Part shown: one piece after another, positions 47,310 through 59,204 of the stretch | Numbering within the stretch: the first letter of the stretch is position 1 | Layout: the number at the start of each line of letters is the position of its first letter | Source: Tanypteryx hageni | Taxonomy: Eukaryota; Arthropoda; Insecta; Odonata; Petaluridae | DNA: 64,000 nucleotides | Assembly: GCA_028673005.1 (NCBI GenBank) | Contig: CM054112.1 | Coordinates: 190,189,144-190,253,143 of the forward strand | Direction of reading: 5' to 3' | Position numbers and translations under genes: made by a program | The notes under the pieces: model-generated | Told to the model about the DNA's origin: nothing | What the model saw: the letters and a program-made list of their open reading frames with translations, nothing else | Database searches by the model: none

Positions 47310-47735
47310 ATGCCTTTTACATTTTCAAATGAAGAGTATGCGGATATATGTACTTCGTTTACGGGTTATGCGATGGAAACTCCGTTGCTGACATTTACGA
47401 ATATCAACGACAATTTTCACAAAGAACACCAGATCGACATACTTTTATTCAAGTTCACCGACATTTACGAGAAAATGACTCATTTCCGTGTGACTTTGAG
47501 AGCTGAACATCCAGTACAAGTTAATGTGGATGAGGAGGAAAACATTATTTAAATGGTTCAGCGAAGTCCACGAAGAATGTCTGCCTGCCTCAACGTTCTG
47601 CGAATGAGAGTCTGGCAAATATTACACGATGAGGGACTTTACCCATACCATATCCAGCAAGTTCAGCATCTTCAACCCGGGGATATGGCTAGGCAGTTGG
47701 AATTCTGCCGTTGGTTAAACTACCGTGTCCTCTCC
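47310..47735 (+). pseudogene. DUF4817-type transposase pseudogene, N-terminal half
   Basis: The frame starting at 47310 opens with MPFTFSNEEYADI, the DUF4817 start of the same Tc1/mariner-related family as 35255-36172. The next part is garbled (frame slips), then the family's linker returns as VNVDEEENI. After an in-frame TAA at 47550-47552 it continues with RRMSACLNVLRMRVWQILHD and EGLYPYHIQQVQHLQPGDMA. This is the second helix-turn-helix and the conserved HI..VQ.LQPGD motif just before the catalytic domain. It breaks off at about 47735, so no catalytic residues remain. It lies in intron 3 of the host gene, same strand. Confidence 0.82.
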
Positions 47736-47847
47736 TTGTGAGAGCCCTTGCTTGTAGGATTGGGCCTGATAGCGGAAGTCCCTGTTCACATTCTTGCACG
47801 AACCACATGTATAAAGAAAGATTTGAAGTTTTCCCGGTGAATGAATA

Positions 47848-47925
47848 TGAGAAATTTTTCTCAGGCTACTGCCCGGGTCATGTCGTCATTCAAGAACCGA
47901 GCAGTAACCCGAGAAAAATTTCTCA
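47848..47925. repeat. Perfect-stem hairpin at a transposon junction
   Basis: TGAGAAATTTTTCTC on the left is exactly inverted as GAGAAAAATTTCTCA on the right. The adjoining parts (GGCTACTGCCCGGGT and GAGCAGTAACCC) pair imperfectly. It lies between the DUF4817 and Tigger fragments. Confidence 0.7.
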
Positions 47926-48482
47926 TACACATGTATAAAGCCTCATCAAGTGTTTCATTTTTTGCCTTTTTTGTAGTCCCTCTATTGCCTAAACTATCTT
48001 TGGCCACCATTTTAGAACAGAAATCCTCAATTTCCGTCCTGTTTTTCTTCCAGTCTGAAACAGTTTGTTTTCCCACTCCTATTTCAAGTGCAATTGTTTT
48101 TAAAGATTATCCTTTATCAATACGAAACAGAGCTTGTACCTTTTGTTCTATTGACACAACCACCTTCTTTCTTTTTGTCGCCATGTTGACAAACATGAAA
48201 TAAAACCACATAAAAACGCACAGCCCGATATACTGTTTGCACTGTTAGCTGTGAACTGACAAATATAAAACGGTGGGAATGGAAGGCGTCAAGTGTTCTT
48301 TCCTCAGCAGAGTATGAGGCGAGGATGGGTGGGAACGGGAGAGTGAGTGAGTCATTTCCTACAATGTAGTTACTTTTAGAATCTTGAATCTTGCCAGCTC
48401 ATCGCGTCTATTCCGTCCGTCTATAGGTCCGGATAATCTGGAAGTCCAGATCATCGAGAACCAGATAAATGGGTTTCTACTG
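47861..48482 (-). pseudogene. Tigger/pogo transposon 5' end with CENP-B-type DNA-binding domain
   Basis: The element's end on the minus strand is CAGTAGAAACCCATTTATCT (from 48482), next to TA at 48483-48484, as in Tigger elements. An ATG at 48184 begins MATKRKKVVVSIEQKVQALF, then after one stop the frame continues SLKTIALEIGVGKQTVSDWK and KNRTEIEDF. This is the CENP-B N-terminal helix-turn-helix with its GVGKQTVSDWKKN recognition helix. The frame runs on through ETLDEALYMC and stops making sense near 47900. The second HTH, the DDE core and the other end are gone. Confidence 0.82.
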
Positions 48483-48489
48483 TATGTAA

Positions 48490-49190
48490 CAAGAGTGGAA
48501 AGATGCACACATTATGCATGCATACGTGCGAGGCAGAAAAAGAAAATATATCACTTACAGACAGGCCACAATATTGAGTAGCCGTTTCACGGGTGGCCTG
48601 CCCTCAACAGATGAATGAATAAATCTCATGTAATGTTCACATCTCCCTTTTTTGATCGGAACATTTGGGAAAAATAGTGCTGGTATTACACGAGTAAATA
48701 CGGTACATAAAGAAAATAGACATATTTACGTTTATTTCTTTTTCATAGATTATTCATTTCCCTTTATTTTCCAAATGTTGCATGTGCAGGAAAGAAAATT
48801 ATCCTAGTTAGGTATTTACAGTATATATTGTGTACTTCAGTTGTCATGAAGATTGTTTTTGTTGACCACAATTAAAAACGCGGGAAAAATTTTCTGAGTT
48901 CAAAGTGATTTATGACTTCCAAGTTTTATTTTCTTGAAATCAGCTACTCCTTCGATATAAATGTACTGAACAAAACACATGCTATTTAACTAGTTTTACA
49001 AAGTTGTTTAAAAACTTTTTTGTTATAAGTGATATTGTATGAGATATAAAGATAAGTTCATTTTTTGTCACCAGTAAAGTGGCACTCCTGATTAGGTCAC
49101 GTAAACTATTTATATCATTTTCTTAGTTTCTTTGCCCCTATGTCCTCTAAATACCAAACTTTATCAACATCTTCCTAGTAGTTTCTGAGT
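48490..49190 (+). repeat. Dispersed repeat pair, copy 1
   Basis: Long direct similarity to 59205-59850, for example GGAAAGATGCACACATTATG near 48498, GGTCACGTAAACTATTTATA near 49096 and TTTCTTTGCCCCTATGTCCT near 49127. The two copies lie in introns 3 and 4. Neither has a recognised ORF. The family is unassigned. Confidence 0.75.
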
Positions 49191-49913
49191 TGTACGAGCA
49201 AACCAAGGAGATTAAAATTGTGTTACAAAGTAAGTTTACGAATAAATTGTTTACAAAGAGAATAAACAGACATCACGAACATCTCGGACTGCACTCAAAT
49301 GCTGAGGTGCCTACAAGTGCCGGAATAGAAATTCTAGAAATCTAACAATTTCGGTTTTTTTCAGGTTTATCTGAACTTTAAGAAATGCAATCGGAGGGTA
49401 AAAATCGAGTAAAAGCCGAAAAATCCATACCCTAAGTATATAGTATTAGTAATTTTTTGTTTGCGCTGATATCATTTTGCACACGCTTTCCACTCATGAT
49501 AAGGGATAATAATGTTTACAATAGAACAAATGTTACTAACTGCACAAAATGACTGTGTGTGTAGCTAGCGTGCACATTTGTAGCTTTCATGATTCATTTT
49601 TTACGCGTGAATCATAGTGCATTCAGCAGGAGGATGATTCAATCCAACTCTCTATCTAGATCTGAGGCTTGAAGTTAAAATACTCCCATTACCATACTGT
49701 GTGTGAATAAGTCTGTGCATGAGTGTGTGTGTGTATATGTGTGTGTGAGCGTGTGTGTGCACGCACGCACAGTTCAGTATTCCCACCATTTAAATTTTAC
49801 ACCACTCTGTGAAACAGTCCACCACACAATTATTTGCGAGCTTTTGCGAGGATGGGCGCTTTTTGATGCTTTTAAATAAATCTTTTTCAATTATCTTTTT
49901 TTGATCCATCAAG
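49191..49913. other. End of intron 3
   Basis: No gene seen. A TG-rich microsatellite lies at about 49722-49762. The intron ends with a CATCAAG acceptor. Confidence 0.6.
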
Positions 49914-50145
49914 GTAAGAAAATTGAACAGAAAAAAGTCACCTGCAGAAGATTTGCCCAATTTGTGAAGGAACTTTCCAGGCAGCCACGTGGGAATATTA
50001 GATACCTGCCTCCAAACATTCCACGATTGGTGCGAAAAGCCAAAGCTCTTGGGACTAATGCTGAAGAAATGGAAAGACTAAGTAGCAGAAGAGTACCACA
50101 GCTTGGACAAGGTTTGGAGTCCAGAGGTTTTATTGATGAGTATCG
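49914..50145 (+). CDS. NCAPH2: Condensin-2 subunit H2, exon 4
   Basis: The acceptor is CATCAAG and the donor CG|GTTAGT at 50146. It starts with the two bases that complete the Gly codon of exon 3 and adds residues 237-313. The sequence is basic and helical (KKIEQKKVTCRRFAQFVKEL, then RYLPPNIPRLVRKAKALG, and RGFIDEYR at the end). Both splice phases fit the neighbours and the codons are free of stops, so it is very likely a real exon. I do not recall this segment from the vertebrate protein, so it may be a lineage-specific part of the middle region. Confidence 0.75.
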
Positions 50146-51259
50146 GTTAGTTCAAATTTATTATCAACTCCAACTTATTATTATATTTAATTCTTCTTGG
50201 TATCTATCATGTTAATATGTGTATATGTAAATTTATTTGTCAATTATTTTTATAAATAATTGATGAGATTGTTTTCCTTAATTTTAAGTCATCAGACTGC
50301 TAGAAGGTTTCTTTTTGCACGGTTAAGTTCCACAAGGTTAATCTAGTGTGATATAAAATGAAAAAATAATCTACTTGATTATCCCACTGAACTAAATGAC
50401 TTTAAGCTGGTTGGCATTCACTGAAAAAATTACCATATTTACCGAAATCGAAGATTTTTTTTTTCAATTTTAAGCTTGCTAAAACCAAGGGCCGTGGTAT
50501 ACCGTCAGTACATCGTGGTCAATTCATTGCATGTCAGTTTGTCACACGACAAACTAATCGCTCAACAAATTCATCGTGAGACAATTTCGTGCATCCAAGA
50601 ATGTTGTTTTTGTCTTCTGTAACTTCCTCCTCCTCTTCCTGTTCTTCTTCTGGCTTAGCCAACTGTTCATCCAACACCTGGTCAACAGTCTGGACTTCAC
50701 AAACACCGAGAGCACTGTCACACATTATGTAGTCTTTTAACTGCATCCTAAAAGGTTGTAAACTATGACAGTCATCCTCTTCATTTTTAGTGAGTTTCAC
50801 ATCACTTTCATCTCAGCTGCTGATGTGTTCACTCCAAAAGCCACACTTCACAAAGCAGTTCTTGATTGTAGTGGATGTTATCAACTGCCAGGCATCTGCT
50901 TTATTAGCTCTAGATAATTTCATACATTGCATTGTAATTTTATTTATATCCATATTACACAGCTGTAATAAAATATACATGCTCTCAAAATATCGCGGTT
51001 ATATTTGTTATGACGGGTGATGGTTTTACAATTACTTAATAATTCTTTTCTGAAATACATACTCAATTCATTCTCCCTTTGGGACTGCTGGCGAAGGGAT
51101 TTAAACCCATGAATTGCATCATGCAGGCAGGAGGGAGGGGTAGGGGTCAAGCTTAGCATAGTATGCTGAGTTTAAGGGAAGGGAAAACTAAAAAGGCCAA
51201 CATAAGCATGACGTATTTTATGGACGATCTAAAAAGCTCTTAACCCCTTAGCATCATCC

Positions 51260-51420
51260 TGCGCTGTAATGTAGCTAGGGTCTTCGGCGCCTGGGGGCAA
51301 GGCATCTTCTTGGCACCCCTAGGGAGGGAATTATATCCCCAGTCCTGGCCATATGACCTTTATTACTTATCACCTAGTTCCTGGGGAGAGAGGTTTAAGG
51401 GGTCTTCTGTATTCAAATTA
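51260..51420. other. Possible hAT-like end remnant
   Basis: TAGGGTCTTCGGCGCCTGGG followed by GGCAAGGCA...TTGGCACCCC is GC-rich and looks like an eroded transposon end inside the Tigger remnant. No partner was found. Confidence 0.25.
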
Positions 51421-51533
51421 GAGTGTTGGCGTTCTTAGGCAATTCCCTGTTTTGCTACCCCATTACGGTGGCTCTGGGAAACTCAAGCCTGCAGCAAACA
51501 CATTTGAGAGTATTTATTATGTTAAGGTATCCT

Positions 51534-52242
51534 CCAATTTATGTGAGAGTTGCATTCCTAGAAATCATCGCGTAAATCGAAAATATTTTTTTCCATGCAA
51601 AATGATGTAATAGGCGTTGTTTATGTTCCTGAGCAGAGGTGTTCTATTTAGAATCATCTATAAATTTGATTTGATGAGCGTTATAACCCCTCAAGCATGT
51701 ATATGGCATCCTGTGTAGCATCCTCTTTTACAATTCCTTAATTTTTTGAGTCTTGAGTTTCTGCTATAAATCACAGATGTCTCAAAGCTCCTTCAACCAG
51801 TAAACAGTCCTATACAAATATATACTCCTCGCCCATCTCAATGAATATTTTTGCAAGGGTTTTCTCCCTTACAGTTGTTGACCGCTAACAGTGTGTCACT
51901 TTCTAGAAGAAAATCCCTCTTCAGGATAAAAAATAGTGGGTTGGTTGAAGTGCGTTATTTGCTCAAAGAGGGGAATAAGAAAAGAGAGATTCTACCACCA
52001 TGGGAACACCCAGGAAACCCTGCTCTGTCGTACGATGCAATGAATACCGTCACTGCACAGATAATTAACGAGCAAGAATCTAAGAAATGTTTAATAAATA
52101 ATAAAATATATTAATGGTACATACTGTGCGCATAATGAATTATGTCAATGTGAATATATGATGCGTATATTAAAAATGGTGGTAAAAATAAAATCGCGCA
52201 TATGCGAAAACCCGTAAACAAAACGCATAAATACAAATGACC
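51534..52242. mobile_element. DNA element related to the palindrome spacer sequence
   Basis: The left end AGGTATCCTCCAATTTATGT resembles AGGTATCCCTCAATTTACGC at 14326. The right part AAAATCGCGCATATGCGAAA followed by ACCCGTAAACA is the inverse of the spacer DNA at 14345-14385. So the element has inverted ends of the same family. It sits inside the Tigger remnant. No transposase seen. Confidence 0.5.
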
Positions 52243-52994
52243 AGATAATCTTATAGTGACATTGTTAACGCTCAAAATAAAACAAAATTTTATCAAAAAA
52301 GTTATCCTAATCTAATCAAATATATTAACTAATTTAAAGTAGTTTTTTTAATATAAAGGCCTAGTGAACTAAAAGAAGCCACAAAATCAGTATTAGGAGG
52401 TATTAAGTGTCAGTTCAGAGAGTTATAGTGAAAATAACATTGAAGATCGTGCTCAAATTACTAAGGTAAAAATCTATATTTTTTGGCAATTTTTTGTTGA
52501 GTGGGCAAATGCAAAACCTCATCTCTCCTGTCTCTGTGCACTTCTAGCATCTTTGTTTAATCTTATTTGAAGTTTTTTCCGAAAAACTTACAGTGAAGAG
52601 GTAGAGATCTATGATACATGAAGTAATCCGAGAAACTGGAAGAAAGGTCTAGTGATGCAAGGATAAGATGATTTGATTCCTCTATTTGTATCATCTACGA
52701 TTTTATTTCACGTTGACTATTAAATAAGTAAAAATAAGTTACCTGTTTGGGGGGCAATATATATTTCGTTTGCGAGAAATGGAGAACAAAACGCAATGCT
52801 TTTGTCATATGCGTGTACGAACTTTCCACTTGAACACAATATGGGTAAAGGTTTCGAATTAAATGAAATGTTTGCGAGTCACTGGACCAGATCATGACTT
52901 AAAATTTCATTGTAGACGTATTTCGAATAATATGTACTAAAAAGTACACAAAATCCTATGATGTTGGCCAGGGACTGCTCTTAACTTCGAATTA

Positions 52995-53045
52995 CATGCT
53001 TTTTCGAATTATCAGGGATTGAAATAACGAGGATTTACTGTACTT
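52995..53045 (-). mobile_element. Solo Tigger-like end
   Basis: On the minus strand from about 53043 it reads CAGTAAATCCTCGTTATTTC, a standard Tigger terminal sequence, followed by AATCCCTGATAATTCG. The opposite end was not located. Confidence 0.45.
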
Positions 53046-53578
53046 GGTTACAGATTGAAAAATAGACCTGTAAAGGTCATAACCTTGAATCTCCTGCAAT
53101 AGTCAGTCATTTTTCCAGTCTTCAACAGTTGCTGGATCAACACTTTTGCTCTCACCTGATAAAGTTCTGTAAACAACATCGTGTCTCTTCTTAAATCTGT
53201 TGATCCAGCCATTAGAAGCTGAAAAGTTGCCTATTCCTAGATGAACAGCGATGTGCAAGGTCTTCTCCTTCAGGTGGGTGCCGTCTATGGAAGCATTACC
53301 TGCATGTGATTGCTTGAACCATGCAGCAAGAGCTGATTCCAGTTCCTCCATCGGCGAACATTTCATTGATTTCCACTGCTTGGAGATGGGGCCATACTGT
53401 GCATAACATTTTCAATTTCTTCGTGGTTTTTTATAGTTGCATTTAGTGTGCACATTGAAAGTCCCAACTGTGATGCCCGTTCGACACGTGTTCCAATATT
53501 TGCATCAACTTGTGCTATAACACTAATTTTATCACTTTCCGTTTTACTTTATTATCCATATTTAAGACAAAAAAATTA

Positions 53579-53857
53579 CCATATTTACCTGAATCCAAGA
53601 CAAGGTTTTTTCCAAATTGCAGCCTGCAAAAATCGAGGGTAATCTTAAATTAGAGTACAAAGTCGTATAGTGTCAATTTTTCTCCAACAAAAAGTTGTAA
53701 CAAACCATTTCAATAAATGAACGAACTAGTATACCTATACTGAATACTTTTGTTCAAAATACATGTACACCAAATATGTTCAGTGAGAAATAAAATCATA
53801 AAATCTTTTTTCTGTTTTGACAGTCGGCTAAAAATTTTTGGATTCTGATAAATATGG
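53579..53857. mobile_element. pogo-family MITE, 279 bp, TA flanked
   Basis: The left end is CCATATTTACCTGAATCCAA. The inverse of the right end is CCATATTTATCAGAATCCAA. TA lies on both sides (53577-53578 and 53858-53859). The ends match those of the Tigger remnant at 50433 and the pogo element at 56201, so all three belong to one family. Its right end may also serve as the right end of the 50433 element. Confidence 0.75.
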
Positions 53858-53859
53858 TA

Positions 53860-56198
53860 ATTCATAAATGGATGACCATGTTTATCCATCCATCTGTCCC
53901 CCTTTTATCTCTTGAACAGTTTGTCATAGAGAAATGCTGTAAACACCATTTTGTTTCTGCCAACTAGGAGACCCTGGGAAAACTATTTTTGTTTACGGAA
54001 GTGTCCCGAATTCGACTCCGGGAGGCAATTATATTTTTCCATATGTTTACACAGGAGTTTTGATTTTTCAAGGTGCATAAATATGGACCGAATTTCTCTG
54101 TTTTTGCTTTATTCGATGGCTAAAACTATAAAATATCCTATTCTTGTGATGTTTTGATGTTGCACGGAATAATTTCTCAGAAACACATTTCTTTTTGAAA
54201 CTTTATGGCTTTTTCATACTCTTTCCGGGTGTTGCCAAGGCAACCCACATTGTTGCCTCCAATTGAATTAGCGTCTATTAAGCCTTCATATAGCCAAAAT
54301 AATTGCATATCCACTTTGCGCTGTTTATGAAGCATTGAAATTATAGTTGTATCAATGTCAAACAACGTTGCAACGTTAATAATTTAAGATTATTATTATT
54401 CGGTAAACTGCGTTTGGGCTGTGGACATTTTTAACGATTGACCAAAAGAAAAAATCTTTCTTTATTTCAATACAGGAATGTGACCTTTTTCATATGAGAG
54501 AGTCAATTAAAATTGCACATATAAATTGTTAAAACAAACATGACATTCAAAATATGTCTAATTTTATAAGGAGAAATTGTCTATTATTACTTTTAAACAT
54601 GCAGATTTCTGACTGACTTCACAAAAGTTTTTGCGGGTACCACTAGTAATACAATAAATTTTGAAATTTACTTACTTTGCTGTTGGGTACCCCAAGTTTC
54701 GAATTGCTGGTTCGGAGGTTTGGGGACAGAGCCCCCACATAAAAGATCCAAACTTTACCAAACATTCCTCATAACTTAATAATTATGCAAGCGATGTTTA
54801 CATTAATATTAACTATTTTATGTATTGTATTGTAAAGTTTTGCCATTAATATAATTACGCATTAACGTCTTACTTAATATTCACATGGATAAATGCACCG
54901 AAGCCTTTAAAGCAGCAATAAAATTATGTGGATTATGTCAATACTATTAGCCAAAAGGTAAATAATAAACAGCATCTTGATTACCGAACAAATGTAAGTA
55001 GGTGTATCGATTTATGTTGCGAAAAATCTTTCAATGTTAATGGTAAAAGATAACAATGTTCTAATATTCCATAAAAATCATTTGACTCACTTTAAAAGTA
55101 TTTATAGACTATATTTAGGCATGAATCCATTTGTACCCTTTATCTTGGCATTGGCTATTCTTCCTCTATGGTGCGCCATTTTCCTTGCATTTTTACATGG
55201 CTATCTCCCTTTGAAGAGGACAACAATTAAGAAATTTAGCTTTGTTGCCGTCTGGAAAATGGTCATCTAAACTGATAAATTTTGTGCTTAAAGGAAAATT
55301 TCCAGTGATTTAACATGTAATACGACAAAACATGAACAAAATTAAAATATTCAGTCTTTCGTGCGTAAAATAAGCCATTTCCCTTGATCGTAAGTTAATA
55401 TTTAGGTATATTTATATCCACATCAGTGAAAGACTGCATGGCATTTTGGGGTTTCTCCACACCATTTCCCATGCATTCTTATGGAAATAGTATTTTGTTG
55501 ACCCCATGGGGTATAAGAGACTCCACAGTCTGCAAACCTAGTCCAAGTTCTTCCTTTGGTCCATAGGATGGCCCATAAAACTTTTGAATTTGAATGCTTC
55601 ATTGGTGTAAAAATGTATAAAGAACATACATACACACTCTAAAATATTTATAAGATATTGTCCACTTCCTACTAAAACAAATGACTGCAGCTGCCAAAAC
55701 GTAAAAATTTTTTGTGTTTGCAATTGGCCAAGCTCTCTCACATTAGGTTCAAAAACTTTCATCCGCAAAGATATGCCTATTTTCTAAGACAAACCTTGAA
55801 CATGAGCAGAACAGCACCAGTGTTTCTTTGAAGTTTACGAAATAGAACATTGTAAATGCAAAATTGGGTAAATTTCTGTTGACAGGACTCGAAAAATAAA
55901 GTCCTATTTCGGGAAAAACATAAATTTGAGGAAACCTAGAATTGATTAAAATTTAACATTTTTTATGGGCATCTGGCTGGAACCAAACAAAACAGTGTGT
56001 AAAATCATGAAAAACAAAATCCATGAGCATAAAATCGAAGTTTCACTGTAATAGTATGTTAGTGTATTTCTAAGTAACTAGCCATATAAGTTCAAATAAA
56101 ATTGTTGAAACAGTGAAAAAATGAAGTTTTGCAAGGTGTTCAAAATCAGAAAATGGAAAAAAAACATGATTGATGTGATTAACCAAGCATAATGGTAT
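53860..56198. other. Intron 4 DNA between pogo-type elements
   Basis: AT-rich without a recognised gene. GTGTCCCGAATTCGACTCCG near 54000 and the CGAATTGCTGGTTCGGAGG stretch near 54700 may be repeat fragments, but nothing can be classified. Confidence 0.45.
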
Positions 56199-56200
56199 TA

Positions 56201-59020
56201 CCATATTTACCAGAAAGGAAGACGAGGTTTTTTCACAAAAATACCATTAAAAATATTAGGTATCGTCTTAGAATTTTAATATGAGAATTTAAGGTGAGAA
56301 TACTCCCCTATTTTAAATGCACCATGAAACACCCAGACGTCATGTATATGTCTGTTAAAATATTTATTATTGCATAAAGTAATACATTGTATTTAATTAA
56401 TTACTGTATTACTGTATAATACGCACCCTCGTATAATGCGCAGGGGGTTTTCAGCCTCGTAATCTATGATTTTTCTATATACCCGTGCATCATGCGCACA
56501 GATTTTTTTAGTGTTACCGTTCCAGAATAAAGTAGATGGTGTAACGTGTTCTAAAGCAATGATCGAATTATTGGTATTATGTATTGGTAACATAATTAAA
56601 GTGCGAAATGAAATTTTCGAATAACGTTCCAAAAGAACGTCAGCTAACTCAATCATTACATACTCTATGTTTACTTATAAGGTGATATTAGGATATACAC
56701 AATAAATATAATTATATTAATTTCATAGTATGGCATATGACATTATTTGAGCTAATAAAATGAGGGAATGACGATATCCTATGTTTTTACATATGTTTTC
56801 GTCATGCCTGAGGTGGATGGGTTTGCCCAACCTTCAGTTTTAACCTTATTAGGACACTCTGGAGCACGTAAAAACGATAGCAAATAACCATAATTAACTA
56901 CAGACTCTAAGAATCAAGAATAAATCACGTTTGAATGCTGAGAGAAAAGTAGGGAACGATAACTTTATTTAGTTCTACAAGAAGCATCAACTCCCAGCAT
57001 ACTCAAAGGCATCAGCTGCCATTGTTTCTAATTGTAAGTAGTACCAATACCTTACCACAAGGCTGGGTGCCGGTGTAGGGTGATGTCATGCGTAAGATGA
57101 CGATTCCAATAACAACATCGAAGAAGAATGGTCCAGTGACGAAGAATTTCTTAGCTTTTAAAATGAATAAATATTGAATTCATTCTTTTCATATCTAATT
57201 AATTTATGTTTATAGAATTAGTTAATAAAATTTTACTATTATCTATCTTAATTTTCGTAAAAATCACCAATAAAAATATGAGGATACCCGGGCAGTAATT
57301 ACTGTGCCGAAATTGTGGAAATATGGGGTCAAATGAAAATAGGAAGATTATGTACCCTCGCATAACACGCATCCTAATTTTTAACTCAAATATTTGGAGA
57401 AAAAAAAAGTGCGCATTATACGCGGGTATTTATGGTACTACTATACTTTAAAAATTTAAGGTCAAATTTCTTAAAATTGCTCCCACAGACCAATGGTTTC
57501 ACTTCGGTGGTAGGGAAGTGTTTAGGGCTGGATAGGTAATCGCGTGACAAGTTGAAAAAAAATACTACAGCTGGGCGGTTCCATGCATAATATGAAACAC
57601 AAAGTCATGTAGGCACCGATTAAGATAGCTAGTAATACAATGTAATCAAGACATACAATTTAAACGTATCTACTACAAGTTAATGGTGGTGCGCTATGCT
57701 GAAGAAACAAATAATTGTGTTGCAGGGAGGAAATACAATGTGACTAAAGCAAATGTGCGAAGGTGGAAGCAAGCAAAAGAGAAACTTGAAGGTGCTAACT
57801 CAACATGGAGATCATTTAGTGGACCATAACGAGGCCGATTTCATGCATTAGAAGAGGCAATTGCAAACTTTGTGCATATTCAAAGAATGGACGGTAAACC
57901 GGTGATGCGGGACATCATTAAATTGAAAGCCCAAGAACTAGCACGATCTCAAAACATTCAACACCTAGAATTTAAGGCTAGTAATAGATGGTGTGTGTGC
58001 GTATGATGCATCGTAATGGTTTTAGCCTGCGACGAAGATTTCACTTTGCCAGCGTCTACCTTCCGACTTCACTGACAAACTAATAACTTTCCAGAGGCAT
58101 GTAATTCGGTTGCAGAAAAGTCACAATTACCTTCTGAACCAAATGGGTAATGCAGATAAGACACTCATGTACTTCGACATGCCATCCAATTACACAGTCA
58201 AAAGGTGAAAAAAATGTCATAAAAACTTCCAGGAATGAAAAACTGTGCATTACTGTAATGCTGTCTCTATTAGCGGACGGAACAAAGTTGCCGCCATATG
58301 TTATTTTAAAACACAAAACAGTGCCTAAGGAAGTACTACCAAATGGAATAATTGTTAAATGTCAAGGTCAAGGATGGATGTCAGCTGATTTAATGAAGGA
58401 CTGGCTAAGCATAGTGTGGAATAGACGATCTGGGGCACTTAAGGCAGAGAGCAATGCTCATCTTAGATGCGTTCAAAGGCCACCTTACAGAGGAGGTTCA
58501 AAATACCCTTCATGGTATGAATACTGACCTTGTAGTTATACCAGGAAGTATGACATCACAAATTCAAGTGCTAGATGTTGTAGTGATGAAGCCCTTGAAG
58601 GATTACATAAAGTCATTTCATTCAGAATGGCTTTTGGCAGGGGACCATGCATTAACTCCTACAGGGAAAATTAAGAAGCCCAGTATACCACTTCTTTGCA
58701 ATTGGATCATTACAGCATGGAAAAAGATAGATCCCAATAGTATCTCAAGATGGTTCAAGAAATGATGCATATCAAATTCCATGGACGTCATGGAAGACAA
58801 CTTGTTCGAATTTGAATAAGTTGTGATGAATGAACATGACAGCAAGAATATAAGAAGGAAACATAAGAGAGGGAGATGTAAGTAGTAAATTTACTTTTTT
58901 TATTCATCCTCTTAATGTTAGCTTGTTATACATATATGTAAAAAAAATTTTTGTAAGTGAACCTAATTTTTTTAGGGGTCGTCTTAAATTCAAAGTCGTC
59001 TTCCTTTCGGATAAATATGG
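56201..59020 (+). mobile_element. pogo (POGK-type) transposon, 2.8 kb, inactivated
   Basis: The ends are CCATATTTACCAGAAAGGAA (left) and, inverted from the right, CCATATTTATCCGAAAGGAA. TA lies on both sides (56199-56200, 59021-59022). The transposase is readable on the + strand from about 57680 to 58800 in several frames. First comes a Brinker-type HTH (VVRYAEETNNCVAGRKYNV then NVRRWKQAKEKLEG), then a Tc5-type HTH (HALEEAIANFVHIQRMDGKP). The DDE domain has NADKTLMYFDMPSNYTV (first D), MLILDAFKGHLTEEV (second D) and TSQIQVLDVVVMKPLKDYIK (third D). Frame breaks near 57830, 58010-58210 and 58435-58460 inactivate it. A second element is nested at 56410-57437. Confidence 0.85.
56410..57437. mobile_element. 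Element nested in the pogo transposon, ~1.03 kb
   Basis: The left end reads TACTGTATAATACGCACCCT followed by CGTATAATGCGCA. The right end, inverted, reads TACCATAAATACCCGCGTAT followed by AATGCGCAC. The shared inner word CGTATAATGCGCA and the TAC starts suggest a Tc1/mariner-type element whose insertion split the 5' part of the pogo element. No transposase was recognised inside. Confidence 0.6.
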
Positions 59021-59095
59021 TAATTTCATTCAGGACTGTGCCAATGGGTGAGGCAACTGCCTCAGGTGCCTCTCCAAGGAGGCACTATAATAAGT

Positions 59096-59204
59096 AGGGA
59101 TGGGACGATCGGTTCCTCGGTTCTACCAGTTCTCTCAAGAACCGAAATAACCGGAACCGACTGTTTATAATCCGATTCTTCTGTTCTGATCCTTATTTTA
59201 ATAA
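59096..59204. mobile_element. hAT-like end fragment, TAGGGATGGGACG family
   Basis: Begins TAGGGATGGGACGATCGGTT followed by runs of GAACCG/CGGTTC words. A second copy of the same start lies at 62201. The end type fits hAT; no partner or duplication is visible. Confidence 0.4.

Larger units (their letters stand above)
50433..53559 (-). pseudogene. Tigger/pogo transposon remnant with interrupted transposase (intron 4)
   Basis: The left end CCATATTTACCGAAATCGAA at 50433 follows a TA. On the minus strand an ATG at 53559 begins MDNKVKRKV. After a frame slip it reads ISVIAQVDANIGTRVERASQ, the CENP-B-type first HTH, and from 53366 to 53103 MEELESALAAWFKQSHAGNA and NGWINRFKKRHDVVYRTLSG. That is the second, Tc5-type HTH with the family's GWINRFKKRH motif. 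The C-terminal tail survives at 50800-50534 (DSALGVCEVQTVDQVLDEQL and an acidic run). The catalytic core is missing, replaced by other insertions between about 51200 and 53045. Confidence 0.72.

Noticed and set aside
47841..48203. 120-codon + strand frame over the Tigger N-terminal fragment
   Set aside because: It is the antisense of the CENP-B-type HTH coding sequence read on the minus strand.
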